64,000 nucleotides of DNA. Source: Paragorgia papillata (lineage: Eukaryota > Cnidaria > Anthozoa > Scleralcyonacea > Coralliidae). Below, piece by piece: positions 1 through 11,126 of this stretch. Below the pieces are notes generated by a model that was given only the letters and a program-made list of their open reading frames with translations, was not told the DNA's origin and made no database searches. The position numbers were made by a program, and so were the translations under genes. Location of the stretch: positions 1,396,001 through 1,460,000 of the forward strand of contig JAWNZC010000471.1 in the NCBI GenBank assembly GCA_035771165.1. Reading direction: 5' to 3'. Within the stretch, counting starts at the first letter, position 1. Each line of letters starts with the position of its first letter.

Positions 1-690
1 TACAGTATATCATGGTTGGGGATTTTATATATTTAGGATATTTGGAGCCTTCTGAGAAGAGGTGAGCCGATCATCGGCAAAACATTGGCAGAGCCAATTA
101 ACGGCTAATTTTTCTCACAATTGGCCGATTGTCTTTCACCATCGGATCGGCTGTCTCGTGACTCTCGTCATTGTATTTCTGCTCTCTCATCCTCGTTTAT
201 CATAGCCTGTGTACAGCCGCAACCCTCCGTCAGGTTCAAATTCAATCGTATACTTCAATTCCTTACCTTGTTTGGGATTTTTGCGTTTGTTGAGTTGATA
301 CAAAAATATTTTAAATAAAGGAAACACTGCTGACTACTTGACTGTTTTCTGTTTGTTTTGTTGTACTCAAAATACGAGAATTGGCTTGATGACTTCCTCT
401 CATTGCGAAACTTGAGATGAATAAAATGACAAAACGGGGTCACTGAGCATCAGGTTAGCAAACATCGGTTTTGCCGATTAATCGGCCGATGGTGGGGAAA
501 TATCGGCTCTTAACAATCAGTATCGGCATTCGGCTTTTTTTTAACATTGGCTCACCTTTAAAAATTTCATCTTCGTGGACTTTTTCACTATTAAAGTTGA
601 TGGAAGTGATGTCTAAGCAGGTATTTGTTTATATAAAAATTTGCTTGGAGGTCACTTCTGTCAACTTTTAACAGGTTAACAACTTTAAAA
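1..690. mobile_element. Palindromic MITE fragment, split by a second element
   Basis: Bases 1-57 and about 560-680 match the two halves of the palindromic element at 36927-37248 (TATATCATGGTTGGGGATTT at the left; a run around GGAAGTGATGTC further in). The middle, about 58-558, is foreign sequence belonging to another family. The left end is cut by the window edge. No gene is seen before 787. Confidence 0.6.
58..558. mobile_element. AGAGGTGAGC-ended non-autonomous DNA element (copy 1)
   Basis: The element runs from GAGGTGAGCC to GGCTCACCT, an inverted terminal pair, and is rich in ATCGGC/GCCGAT motifs near both ends. It is collinear with 51827-52360 over nearly its full length, which gives its limits. 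No transposase frame is present; short open frames here are chance. Confidence 0.65.
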
Positions 691-786
691 GTTGTTATAT
701 AAACAAAACAATAACTTGATGTACTGTACATGTATCAACTATTCACAAACCAAACAAAAACTCACAAATTTACTCCAATTTTCTAG

Positions 787-2388
787 TGTGGAATTTATAG
801 TGGGAGACAGTCCAGTAAACAATTTCCGTATGATCGAGAGACATTTCTTCAAAGACAAGTTATTAAAGTCATTTGATTTCTCATTTGGTTTCTGCATACC
901 CAACAGCAGGAATACCTGTGAACATATTTATGAACTTCCATCCTTAACCAGCGACGAAGGTGAGTACAGAGATTTACTTTATTATTTTGCATTTTCAAGC
1001 CATAAAATTTGCAGTACAGTATTCCGATTAAATGGTATAATATATGTAATTCATAAGGATATTATTATATAAAGTTTAACGCTACGCTGGTTTAAAAACT
1101 TTTTGAATGCAACTTAAAAAGTTACTGTTTATGACCCAACGTTTTGACACTCCAATCTTGTGTCTTCATCAGGGGTGAACATTGTGAGGACCAGGCCTCG
1201 AATTATACTTTTTACATCCAAAGACAAAAATGTCCTCCGATAATGAGTTTTCATGAGGCTATCCAAGGACATTTTTCTCTTGGCTAGGACAAAACTGTTA
1301 TCCTATACAGTCAGGAAATGACTAAATCCATGATAAAGAGTGACTAACATTCACATGATATTATGTCATTTATGTGCTATAGTATTAGTTAGTAGTGACT
1401 GTTATAATTATAGATATAGGACTGTCTTCTTCACTTCGACATGCAGATCACTTCACTCCGACACTGAACTCTGCTTATTTTAATGTCAATGCACAATCAT
1501 GGCCGCCAGTGTTTGAACACAGTTAGCACACTGAGTTGTGTCTGCATTTCCAGGCTGATCCCGCAATGGCCACCAAAACATTTACACACTGATAATTCAA
1601 TCATTGGCTGGGATATTCTATTGCCGAACATTTTCTTATGATCATATGTCCAATCGATCGGGAAAATTAAAAAACTCAAAACTCCATCGGCGGACAAAAG
1701 TGTCCTACATATCATCGGGGAAAAATCCCTATCGGTGGCCAAATGACGATTATCAGAGGACATGTCCTCGATGTCCTCAATGAAATTCAAGGCTTGGTGA
1801 GGACAGGTCCCATGTTCAATTATACACTAGAATAGAACCAATGATGACGTTATCTATCGACAAGATACAAAAAGGCTTCTGGTAATAGACCACCATCATC
1901 CCGGTTTAATGGAGCTGTGCACAGTCTATTAATGTGCCAAGCCTCCAAACACCATCTTTGATGGTACCATGGTTTAGTGGTAATAATTTTTGCATACCAC
2001 ATCTCATGGCTAATCCGGCATGCGTGTTCCTATAAAGCAGAATTTTTTTTTTGAAACGAAAACTGTCTTTTGGTGCTCTTTTAACCGCGTATACCAAACT
2101 GATATTTAGTCTAGCCAGATGTACTCCTGATTACAGTCATTGCAAAGAACGGAATAAATAGCATCGTGTTCTTTTGCGATACGATCCTTAGCTTTTTGCA
2201 AAAATATGATCCAGTGTAACTTTCACGTTGAAACTTATTGCCATCGTAATATTAAGCCTATTGTACTTATATTACTTTTAGTTCAAGACATGGTCGACCA
2301 TCCATACGAAACAAAATCTGATAGCTTCTACTTTGTTGACAACAAACTGATAATGCACAACAAGGCAGACTATGCATACAATGGCTAG
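787..2388 (+). CDS. UNC119: UNC119 lipid-binding chaperone, last two exons (5' part outside window)
   Basis: UNC119 proteins have a GMP-PDE delta-type beta-sandwich that binds myristoylated cargo and carries it to cilia or membranes, with release by ARL2/ARL3. Two exons are visible: 787-959, after TTTTCTAG and ending before GTGAGT, and 2282-2388, after TTTTAG and ending at TAG. They join in phase 1 and encode 92 residues. Family blocks are clear: [43 protein letters not shown], then [14 protein letters not shown] and [11 protein letters not shown] at the C-terminus. That is roughly the last 40% of a protein of about 240 residues. The N-terminal exons must lie left of the window. It is convergent with OGFOD2 downstream. 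UNC119 and UNC119B cannot be told apart here; the symbol is for the family. Confidence 0.9.
1173..1820. mobile_element. Probable inverted-repeat element in the UNC119 intron
   Basis: GTGAGGACCAGGCCTCGAAT near 1184 is mirrored imperfectly by AATTCAAGGCTTGGTGAGGA near 1785. The pair encloses about 600 bp without a credible coding frame. Ends are approximate. Confidence 0.4.
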
Positions 2389-2859
2389 GTAATATGACAT
2401 CGTATCGTTTACGATATCACCCCCCTTTAAAATTTTAATATAATTATTTGTACATATAAATGTAGGAGTAGGTCTAAATAACCTAAAATTCATGACAGTG
2501 TAATTTTGAAAGCACAAAACCATGAACATTATCTGCAGATATTGCACCACCGACGTTCATCACATATTTTTCATCTGTGATTGAATTCTTTTTATTAACT
2601 TGCACTGAAGAGAGAGAAAAAAAATGACTTGCTAGTATCGTATTAACTTATTTGAAAAATGTAGTGTAGATGAGCAGTAAATTTTGAAACAAATTTAAAT
2701 ATCTGTTATATTTACAACAGTCATGATTACCATAATTATAGATATAATATCACCAGTCCAGTGGCTTATTAGGGCAATAGAATAGTAATATGATCAGAAG
2801 TCCATCTCGTGTGAAAACTTGTCTCCTTTTTCAGTAAACATGCACGAAGGGCAAAGCAC

Positions 2860-3280
2860 TCCAAAAAAAGTGTACGAGACTTTCGGACTTCCAAAAGTCC
2901 TTGGATTTTCTCATCGGACTTTTGTGAATTTTTTTTCGGACTTTTCCGGACTTTTTGTGAAACTTATTAACGATATTTTCTCTTTATTTTTCATGTTCTG
3001 GCCGAGGTTTAAGTGAAACTGGGAAATAATAAAGGCGTAGGAGCCAAATGGGAGAATAGTAGGGAAATATATTCATAAAAACAGTCAAATATGAAAATAC
3101 AAAAAGTAACAAAAAAAAAAAATTACATAAAATTCTGGGGATTTTGATCAATTGAGTCGGATTTCCATGGATTTTGATGGATTTTCAAGGATTTTCATGG
3201 ATTTTCAAGAATTTTCGGGGATTTTTGGATTTTTAAAATTCCGCTGGACTTTTCGTCGAAGTGTACAGGATTTTTGGAGT
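2860..3280. repeat. Degenerate GGACTTTT / GGATTTTC repeat tract
   Basis: Many irregular copies of GGACTTTT (2878-2960) are followed by GGATTTTCA-like units (3160-3240). A second half-copy of the first motif returns at 3241-3260. The frame through it is low-complexity and is not called as a gene. Confidence 0.5.
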
Positions 3281-3491
3281 GCTTTGCCCCTCGAGCATCC
3301 TGGCAAGTTCCCCTGGCATGGTGGATGGTCAAAGCTGCTAGTGGAACTTACCAGGATGGCTGTAAGATCGTGATGAATGGGGACAATGACACACAACGCA
3401 ACCTACACAAGGACATAAATATTACTACCATTTTCGTTTAAGCGTTAGGCGTGCAGCGAATAACTAGTTGTTTTCACGTTTTCAAACAAAC

Positions 3492-3839
3492 GTTGTCGAA
3501 TGACAATTATACGTTTGACAGATCAAATCAATAACGAATAGGGGGTGTAACTTTTCGTTATTGCTTCCGTTTCAAGTTTCAACGTTGTGTTGATATTTTC
3601 TCACGGGCCACGGCAAACATGGAATACAACTGAAATAAATGCATTCAGCAGGTCATATCGAAGTGGACTACCCTTAGACGATCTGCGTTCGCTGATCATT
3701 CCCACAATTAAGCCAAAAACAAGTTATCCCAAGCAAACGCTGCCGTGTGAAAAGAACGGTGACAAGTATTGACAACGAAAAGTTACACCCCCTTCGTAAT
3801 TTATTTGATCTGTCAAACGTATAGTTGTCATTGGACAAC
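3492..3839. mobile_element. MITE with about 37-bp terminal inverted repeats
   Basis: GTTGTCGAATGACAATTATA... at 3492-3528 is mirrored by ...ATAGTTGTCATTGGACAAC at 3803-3839. An inner mirrored pair, GTAACTTTTCGTT against AACGAAAAGTTAC, continues the symmetry. Non-coding. Confidence 0.7.
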
Positions 3840-3888
3840 TTTTGTTTTAAAACCTGGAAACAACTATTATAGTTATTCACTACACACT

Positions 3889-5392
3889 TAAGGTGAAGTA
3901 ATATGAGCAACAAATTGCTGCAAACTTGATGTTGCGTTGCAAGTTGAATAGCGTTGTTGCACGTATTACCACCCACCTCAAACATTGTCATGCAGCAATG
4001 ATTTTGTTGCAAGTTGAATCAGCATGTTGCAGCAAGTAGAACTGGAGTCTACTTTTTTCAACAATTTGCACGAATAAACATCGCCAATCCAAATGATGAA
4101 GAATGCAATATAAATTAACTAAATTGGTAAAATCCCCTTGGTTTAAGAATCGATTGAAGTGGCGATGACGGACACGACGGAGCACTTGGGAGACTGCGTC
4201 GAGAAGGGTTTGTGACGTAATACCAGGAATTCTATATTTTTGTTACTGTAAAGTAAATAGGAAAGAACGTACCCAGGTTACGTTTATAGCCAGTTTGGCG
4301 ATATTTTTCATTTTAATTCTTTTATTATAGTTCCAGTGTACTACACTTCATAGATTTTTGAAGACGAATTCCTGGTATTACGTCATACGCATCCTATACC
4401 CATTCCCCTCACTGCTCTGCCATGGGACAAACAGATGCGAAATTTTGCAAGTTTGAAGGGGCATAAAAAATTAAAGAAGTGTTCAATAACAGAAAAGATA
4501 TGTTGGTGCTAATATACTCAACAAGGGCTATTTGAATCCCGAGAAAAATGTTTGGGGTTAGTGGCACTTTAAGGTAGGCTGATGCGGTATATCGATTATT
4601 ATCGGGGTTTTTCAAATACCGATTACTCGATATCTCAATTTTCAAATATCGATATACCGACAATACCGACATTTTCGATATTATCGGTACCTCGATCGGT
4701 ACGGTGTTACGTTTATGTTGCGTTTAAAGTGCGATCACAGACTTCGAATTTTTTTTGCAGAAATCCGATAATATATAACGAGCATATGCAACAGATGCAG
4801 TGCATGCGAGTAATATATTGAAACAGTCAACATCTCGTTTCTTACGTCTCTTGCGTCTGAAGGTAAAAGATTACTAGTTTACAATATGCCAATATGTTTG
4901 GAATTTATTATTTCAAAAAGGGAAAAGACGATCCTATACGTGTCAAATCTGCGGGAAAGCCGTAAAGAGTATAACTATAAGGGAAGCAACACAATCCAAT
5001 CTCATGCCTCATCTTAAGACAAATCACTAACTCGTACAGCTCCCGAGACAAAAAGAAACAACAAGCTTCTTCTTCACTCTGTGTCTCCGTCTCTTCCACT
5101 GCTGATGTCAATGAGATGACGAGACCACGAAAAACGGCGAAGTTTTTTGTGAAAAACCCCAACATTTTTTTCGCTTGGTGGAAATTAGGCTCGATACACA
5201 TTAAGTTTCTGTTGAGGTGAAATATCGATATGTCGGTATTATCGGTATTTTTTTTCCGGTATCGGTATTTTTTCAATACCGCATCAGCCTCCTTTAAGGT
5301 GGGTGGTAATACGTGCAACAACGCTATTCAACTTGCAACAAAGTTGCGTTGAAAGTTGAAGAAAAATGTTGCCCGTATTACCTCGCCTTAAC
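3889..5392. mobile_element. Composite of nested TTAA-type elements
   Basis: The outer ends are GGTGAAGTAATATGAGCAAC near 3891 and GTTGCCCGTATTACCTCGCC near 5368, next to TTAA on both sides. Inside is a separate element at 4573-5293. GTGGGTGGTAATACGTGCAA at 5299 is mirrored by TTGCACGTATTACCACCCAC near 3957, so at least one more rearranged element is mixed in. Confidence 0.5.
4573..5293. mobile_element. TTAA-flanked element with GCTGATGCGGTAT ends
   Basis: TTAA at 4569-4572 precedes GGTAGGCTGATGCGGTATAT. The right end, ATACCGCATCAGCCTCC, is followed by TTAA at 5294-5297. Subterminal ATCGATAT/CCGATA repeats occur on both sides. The minus-strand open frame inside (4908-5321) crosses the element end and has no recognisable domain. 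Confidence 0.65.
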
Positions 5393-5469
5393 GCGTGAAC
5401 TCAAATGATATAGTAAATATGCGGTGGGAGTTGGTCTTCTGGTTGATTATACTTATTCTGTGTTAGAGC

Positions 5470-5876
5470 TAAGCATGACAAAATAACATCTTTTGCGGTT
5501 TTTCGTTTCCTTACTTCGTCGTTGAGATATTTCAGTTTGTTTGATATGCAAATTTAACATCTGACAAAGAAAGTTTTATATCTTTACTATTATCACAAGT
5601 ATAATCACTTGAAAATTCTACATGCATGTTTGGCGTTGCGAGAGAAACACACCCACATGCTTCCTTCGAAGTAATTTGGTTTGATAATAGCAAAGATATA
5701 TAACTTTCTCCGATAACTCGTTATCGGTCCAGTGACGTCAAGATGTTTAATTTGCATATCAAATAAACTGAAATATCTCAGCAACAAAGCCAAGAAACGA
5801 TTAAACGAAAACTGCAAAAGATGTTACTTTTTCATTTTAAGTGTCCTTTCAAATAAGACCAACTTAATTTTCGCTT
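5470..5876. mobile_element. TTAA-type palindromic MITE sharing the ATATGCAAAT core
   Basis: ACATCTTTTGCGGTTTTTCG near 5486 is mirrored near 5803-5822. TTTGTTTGATATGCAAAT at 5536 is mirrored by ATTTGCATATCAAATAAA at 5750. The right side ends at TTAA (5878-5881); the left terminus looks lost. Confidence 0.55.
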
Positions 5877-5886
5877 GTTAAGCAGT

Positions 5887-6173
5887 TATAGTCAGTTTCA
5901 GCTTGCTTTTGAAATTCGTTTGTCAACATTCGTTGGAAGGTTGGGAACTTGGTACGGAAGTTCGTCGTGAAGTTCGAATTTAATAAGCTTTGAATTGAAT
6001 TCCTTTGGTAAAATCACGGAGAAGAAAATTATTTGTTGTATAGAATATAATAATTGCCGACTTAAATTTGTATCTACCTCGCAACGTAGTTCGGAACATT
6101 GCAACGTAAGTTCGGAATGTTCATTTCAATTATACGTATCGGATTTCAAAAGCAAGCTGAAACGGACTATAAA
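5887..6173. mobile_element. MITE with TAGTC(A/C)GTTTCAGCTTGC ends (copy 1)
   Basis: TATAGTCAGTTTCAGCTTGC at the left is mirrored by GCAAGCTGAAACGGACTATA at the right. Internal sequence (for example CCTTTGGTAAAATCACGG) matches 34535-34860 in the opposite orientation. The short termini next to TA suggest a Tc1/mariner-like mover, which is inference. Confidence 0.7.
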
Positions 6174-6473
6174 CATCTACTTTTGGTATAAGTGATGTGA
6201 CAAGCTTGTCTTTCTCAAGTTTATTCAATCATTCAAGTTGACTGACTCGACTTGAGCTGAGCCATTGACTTGACCATGTGACTTGAGTTTCATGCGACTC
6301 ATTACATCACCCCCCCCCCCCCCCTCCCCCGAGAAAACCATCTGACCATGGTAGCAAAGTGTCTCCGACTTATTCATGTCCATTTTATGCATTCCAAAAT
6401 GTGTTAAAGTGGGTAGCAAATAAAATGCTGCTTTTATTCTTTACTTTCATAGCATGTACCATTTCTGAGGGTT

Positions 6474-6890
6474 TTAAAGAGGAAATGAAATGAAAATTTT
6501 GCTCTATCTTCAAGATATCCAAAAAATAATAAAGAATTTTACTTTAACAGTTTTTCCATATTTCACTTCGTTCTCAAGTTATTTAGATTTGTTTGATATG
6601 TAAATGAGATGAACTGTGATGTAAAGTTATGTACAGATAAATGTGAGTTATATAGAAAATCATGTATACCTTTGACATTATCAAACAACATTTGGTCTTG
6701 TGATGTTTAGTGTGTTGAGGTCCATGTAGTTGCAAAGTTTTAAATAATATTGTTTAATAATTCCAAATATACACACGATTTTCCAATAACTCACAATAAT
6801 CTGCACATAACTTTACGTCATAGCTTATCTCATTTACATATCGAACAATTCTAAATAAGATGTGAACGAAGTGAAATATGCAGGCTTTCT
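6474..6890. mobile_element. Palindromic MITE of the ATATGCAAAT-core group
   Basis: CATATTTCACTTCGTTCTCA at 6557 is mirrored by a related string near 6862-6880, and GTTTGATATGTAAATGAGAT at 6592 by ATCTCATTTACATATCGAAC. The arms have diverged and the termini are unclear. Confidence 0.45.
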
Positions 6891-7030
6891 GGCGATGCTA
6901 CTTTTTCTGCAAAATTGCTCGGTTTTCCTACTGTTTCACTTAATGATGTTTAATAATGGTTAACGTCAGACTCACCCAACAAACTTTCAGTCTTTCTCTG
7001 TGTAATACGTCGTTCTATTCGTACGGGATA

Positions 7031-7394
7031 AAGGACTGGGGGCTAATCATCCTTACTTGCAGCCAGTGGCTGAATTGCGAAGGACGCAGATCAACGTGGC
7101 CGTGTCGAGGCATATCAAAGGGCGCTCCAAGCAACCGCCAACGACACAGTTCAGACCACGGATCACAGCTAAGATGTTAGGTGTTGATTTTATGGAGGGA
7201 GGAAAACCGGAGAACCCAGCGAAAAACCCTCGAAGCACAGAAGAGATCAACCACAACTCTACTCACATGGGTCCAAGCCCGACAACGGGGTCATTCCCAA
7301 GCGGTCACCCATCCAAGTACTAACCCCGTCTAACCGGGCTTAACTTTTTGGTGAGAGGCAGCGCGCTAACAGCACATGCCACCCGTGCTCCCCT
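7031..7394 (-). mobile_element. 5S-rRNA-derived SINE (copy 1)
   Basis: Read on the minus strand, bases near 7350-7290 give AGTTAAGCCCGGTTAGACGG and GGTTAGTACTTGGATGGGTG, followed by ACCGCTTGGGAATG: the 3' half of 5S rRNA with its internal pol III control region. A body with CGGTTTTCCTCCCTCC follows, then a 3' part containing GGCCACGTTGATCTGCGTCC. Collinear with 36266-36619. It marks the spacer just downstream of OGFOD2. Confidence 0.75.
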
Positions 7395-7613
7395 AAGATG
7401 CTTTCGTTGAGATAATATGTACAACGAGGGTCGAGGGGACGATGCACGAATTCATTTTTTTTGGATTTTACATTGTATGAAGGACGTCGTCACTGGAGCC
7501 AGTTTTGGCCCAAAATTTTCTGGGGACCGTGCCCTAGGCCTTCTTATTTTTTTCTGACTGGTTCTTGACTTCTTGCTTGTGTGCTTATTATTTAAACACA
7601 AATTCTCTTTACA

Positions 7614-10600
7614 TCATGAAGTGCTGCAAACAGGTACGGTTGGAACAGTAAACCCATCTCCCACTCCAGGCACTTCAACTAAGTCTGGTTTTCTGCCACA
7701 CATCGGGCAACACTTGTTGCGGGTTTGTGAAGATCTCATCCACAGTATTACATTGTGTCGTTCACCAGAATGGATTGGTAAAGCGCCATGCATTTGTTGA
7801 CCACGGTGCAAACATCCACGACCAATACGATGAACCATCTCTGTACACTCACTTTCATGTAATGGCACCTTAGTGTGAGAAAATCATATTTTAGAATTTA
7901 CAGTACAGTACTACCAGGATGGATGCACTCTGTTGAATAAAATTTGTCGCATTGAAATCTGAAAACTTCAAGGGCGGTGGCCGGGGGGGCCTTGAGCTGC
8001 GGTTGCAGAAGGGGCGCCAAAACTTAAGTAAACCTATTTCTTTGTATAGCTAGGTTTTCAACGGTGGGATATAAAGATCTGAAATCTTTTGTGTTTTCTA
8101 TGAAGTTTTATAATCTTCAGAATTCTGTAAAATCTCACTCCAAAATGCAGGAAATGGCATATCAGAGACTCTAGATTTCCAGGGGAGCATGCCCCCGGAC
8201 CCCCATAGACGTTTGGCGCTACTACCGCGCTCGCATTGCCGTCGCCTTTGAGAGAACCCGTTGTTTGTTGTAATAATTTTATTATATATTGCTACTTGAG
8301 TTATTTTAAAACAAAAAATCATTTATCAAATACAGTAATGTCTTTTTTTCATTTTTTTTTTTGGGGGGGGGGGGGGGGGGCACCAAAGCTAATCTGGCCA
8401 CCCCAACCTGAAACTTGCCACCACGCCACTGTTCAAGGGCACAATCTCCTGCATTCTGACGAAACATTAGCTAATTCTATTTCTATACCACGTGGAGTCC
8501 ATAGTACAGGTGCACTTTAATGAACGAACAAGCGTGGCCATGTGATTTGGATGTGCACTCGCGCAGGCATCGCATTCAGAGGCATGATTGGTTACGATAC
8601 GTCCTAAGACGTTACGGTGCGTAAAAATACTTTACGCTGGGTTTTAAGACATTATGCTGCGTTGCATTGTTGCAAAAGACATTGAGGTACGGCCTAAGAC
8701 ATTACGTTATATTAAACGCGTTCTGCTACATTTTAACAGGTAAGATTCTTAGGCTATGTTGTCAGACATTATAGGCTGGCAGTAAATTAAACTAGCGGGT
8801 GACTGATATCGTACTGTCACAACAAAATAGGCAGGGAGTATGTAAAAATAGTCGAGGTATATGTGCCAAAGGCTATGTGCAAAACATCAGGGGTATATGC
8901 AAAGTCAGGGGGAATGTGCCTATAGTTGAGGTATGTGAAAACATAGTCAATTGAGATATGGTCTGGAAACTCAGCTAAAGTCTTTGGTCTATCTTTTTGT
9001 TTGCCTTTATGCATTCTTGTGCACGGTCACTGAACACGGTCACTGAACACGGTCACTGAACACGGCCACTGAACACGGCCACTGAACACGGCCACTGAAC
9101 ACGGCCACTGAACACGGCCACTGAACACGGCCACTGAACACGGCCACTGAACACGGCCACTGAACACGGCCACTGAACACGGCCACTGAACACGGCCACT
9201 GAACACGGCCACTGAACACGGCCACTGAACACGGCCACTGAACACGGCCACTGAACACGGCCACTGAACACGGCCACTGAACACGGCCACTGAACACGGC
9301 CACTGAACACGGCCACTGAACACGGCCACTGAACACGGCCACTGAACACACACGGCCACTGGCCACTGAACACGGCCACTGAACACGGCCACTGAACACG
9401 GCCACTGAACACGGCCACTGAACACGGCCACTGAACACGGCCACTGAACACGGCCACTGAACACGGCCACTGAACACGGCCACTGAACACGGCCACTGAA
9501 CACGGCCACTGAACACGGCCACTGAACACGGCCACTGAACACGGCCACTGAACACGGCCACTGAACACGGCCACTGAACACGGTCACTGAACACGGTCAC
9601 TGAACACATTGTATTTTTAGTATAATGAACGAATTGTCCAATAGCAATGTTTCAGTTCAATCACTCAACCGTGCTATTTAAATATTAATAAACCTAAAAC
9701 AAAGGATGTGCACGGTGTAAGGTACGGTTCAACATAAAATACCAGCTCATTATAGGCACTTTGAAGTTTGCCGAGTTTCCAGACCATATCTCGATTGACT
9801 ATGGTGAAAATAGGGAAGTGGTATGTATTGTGCCTATACTCGGGGGATATCAGGATATGTGCAAATAGTCAGGGGATATGTGCCTAATATTAGTCAGAGT
9901 ACCAGTATGTGAAAATAGTTGAGGGGCGTGTGCTGTGCTCATTGGATCCAGACCATGACATTCTGCTCATTACATACCTGTTTCATATCTCCAAAGTAAA
10001 GATTTCCTTCAGTGAAGTGTTTCCCAAGACAAACATTAAGAGTTACTTCAGCATTATCAAAATGGTAACCAAGATTAAGGTCTTCTCCTATCTTGTACTT
10101 CACAGTAAATGCTTTATAAGTATCCAGAGTACAGCCACCATAACTAGGAAATAAGATCTTTGTCAGAGGTTGAATGAATTGCTTTATAAAAGGATCCAGA
10201 AAGCTTTCAAAACCAAGCTCGTCTAAGAGAATCTAAGGAAAAAATAGATAGGAGTTTTTGCTGGCAAGTACAACTGTCCAGCTCTTTCTGCAAGCCATAA
10301 AATTAATATAATTACATGTATAAATAAATGAGCTGCGACTTACCCCATGGTGATTCATAGTGTTGGGTCTTCCCTTTGGAAGACTTGATTCGTTGAAATT
10401 CTCAAGTTCTTCAACCAGTCTTTGACAAAATTCTCTTGTGAATACAGGAATGACATAAACCTGGGATGCTAGAATGTTGAATTAGTTAAAATAAATTAAT
10501 ACCAAAAATTTCCCCACATTTTGGAAAACATGATTTTTAACCCTTAATTTTTAACCCTTTGTGCCTAAATAAATTTGACAAACAATCCAAAATCATTTGC

Positions 10601-11032
10601 TGAAGTTTACGTTGTGAGTAAGTTTCCTAAAAATGAATGGTTACATTTAAAACAAGCCTTTTCTAGTGGAAAATTTAACGTAGACTCCAATCATGTCAAC
10701 AACCTGACATTCCGGGTTGTTTACAACCCCTTTCATCACCAAAGAGTTAAACTCATGAATTTCAAGACTGCATGTATAAATCCCTAGATTCAGGTCTTCA
10801 CTGTACTGGTCATATACAGATTGTATAATCTTAACATACCATCTGTACCCAGTAGTCCAATATTAACCCACAGTAGTCTAATATTAACCCATTTCTACCT
10901 GAACCAGTCAAAACTTGTGCCCTTTGTTATTACAGGTCTAATGCCAAATTATTTTACTCTGTCTAACACCAGACTATAAATTACTCATGAAAGAGAGAAC
11001 CTTCAAACAGCCTTAGGCATACGTCAGCAATG

Positions 11033-11126
<94 letters not shown>

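Noticed and set aside
7031..7394. A functional 5S rRNA gene
   Set aside because: Only the 3' half of 5S is recognisable and it is fused to a SINE body repeated elsewhere; a real 5S gene needs the full 120 nt.
7950..8440. Possible inverted-repeat element with GGCGGTGGCC / GCCACCACGCCACTG ends
   Set aside because: The mirrored part is too short and low in complexity to separate from chance next to poly-G.
9027..9609. Three overlapping minus-strand frames of 173-189 codons (VFSGRVQWPCSVA repeats)
   Set aside because: They are the same 13-bp satellite read in three phases; no start context, domain or splice logic supports a protein.
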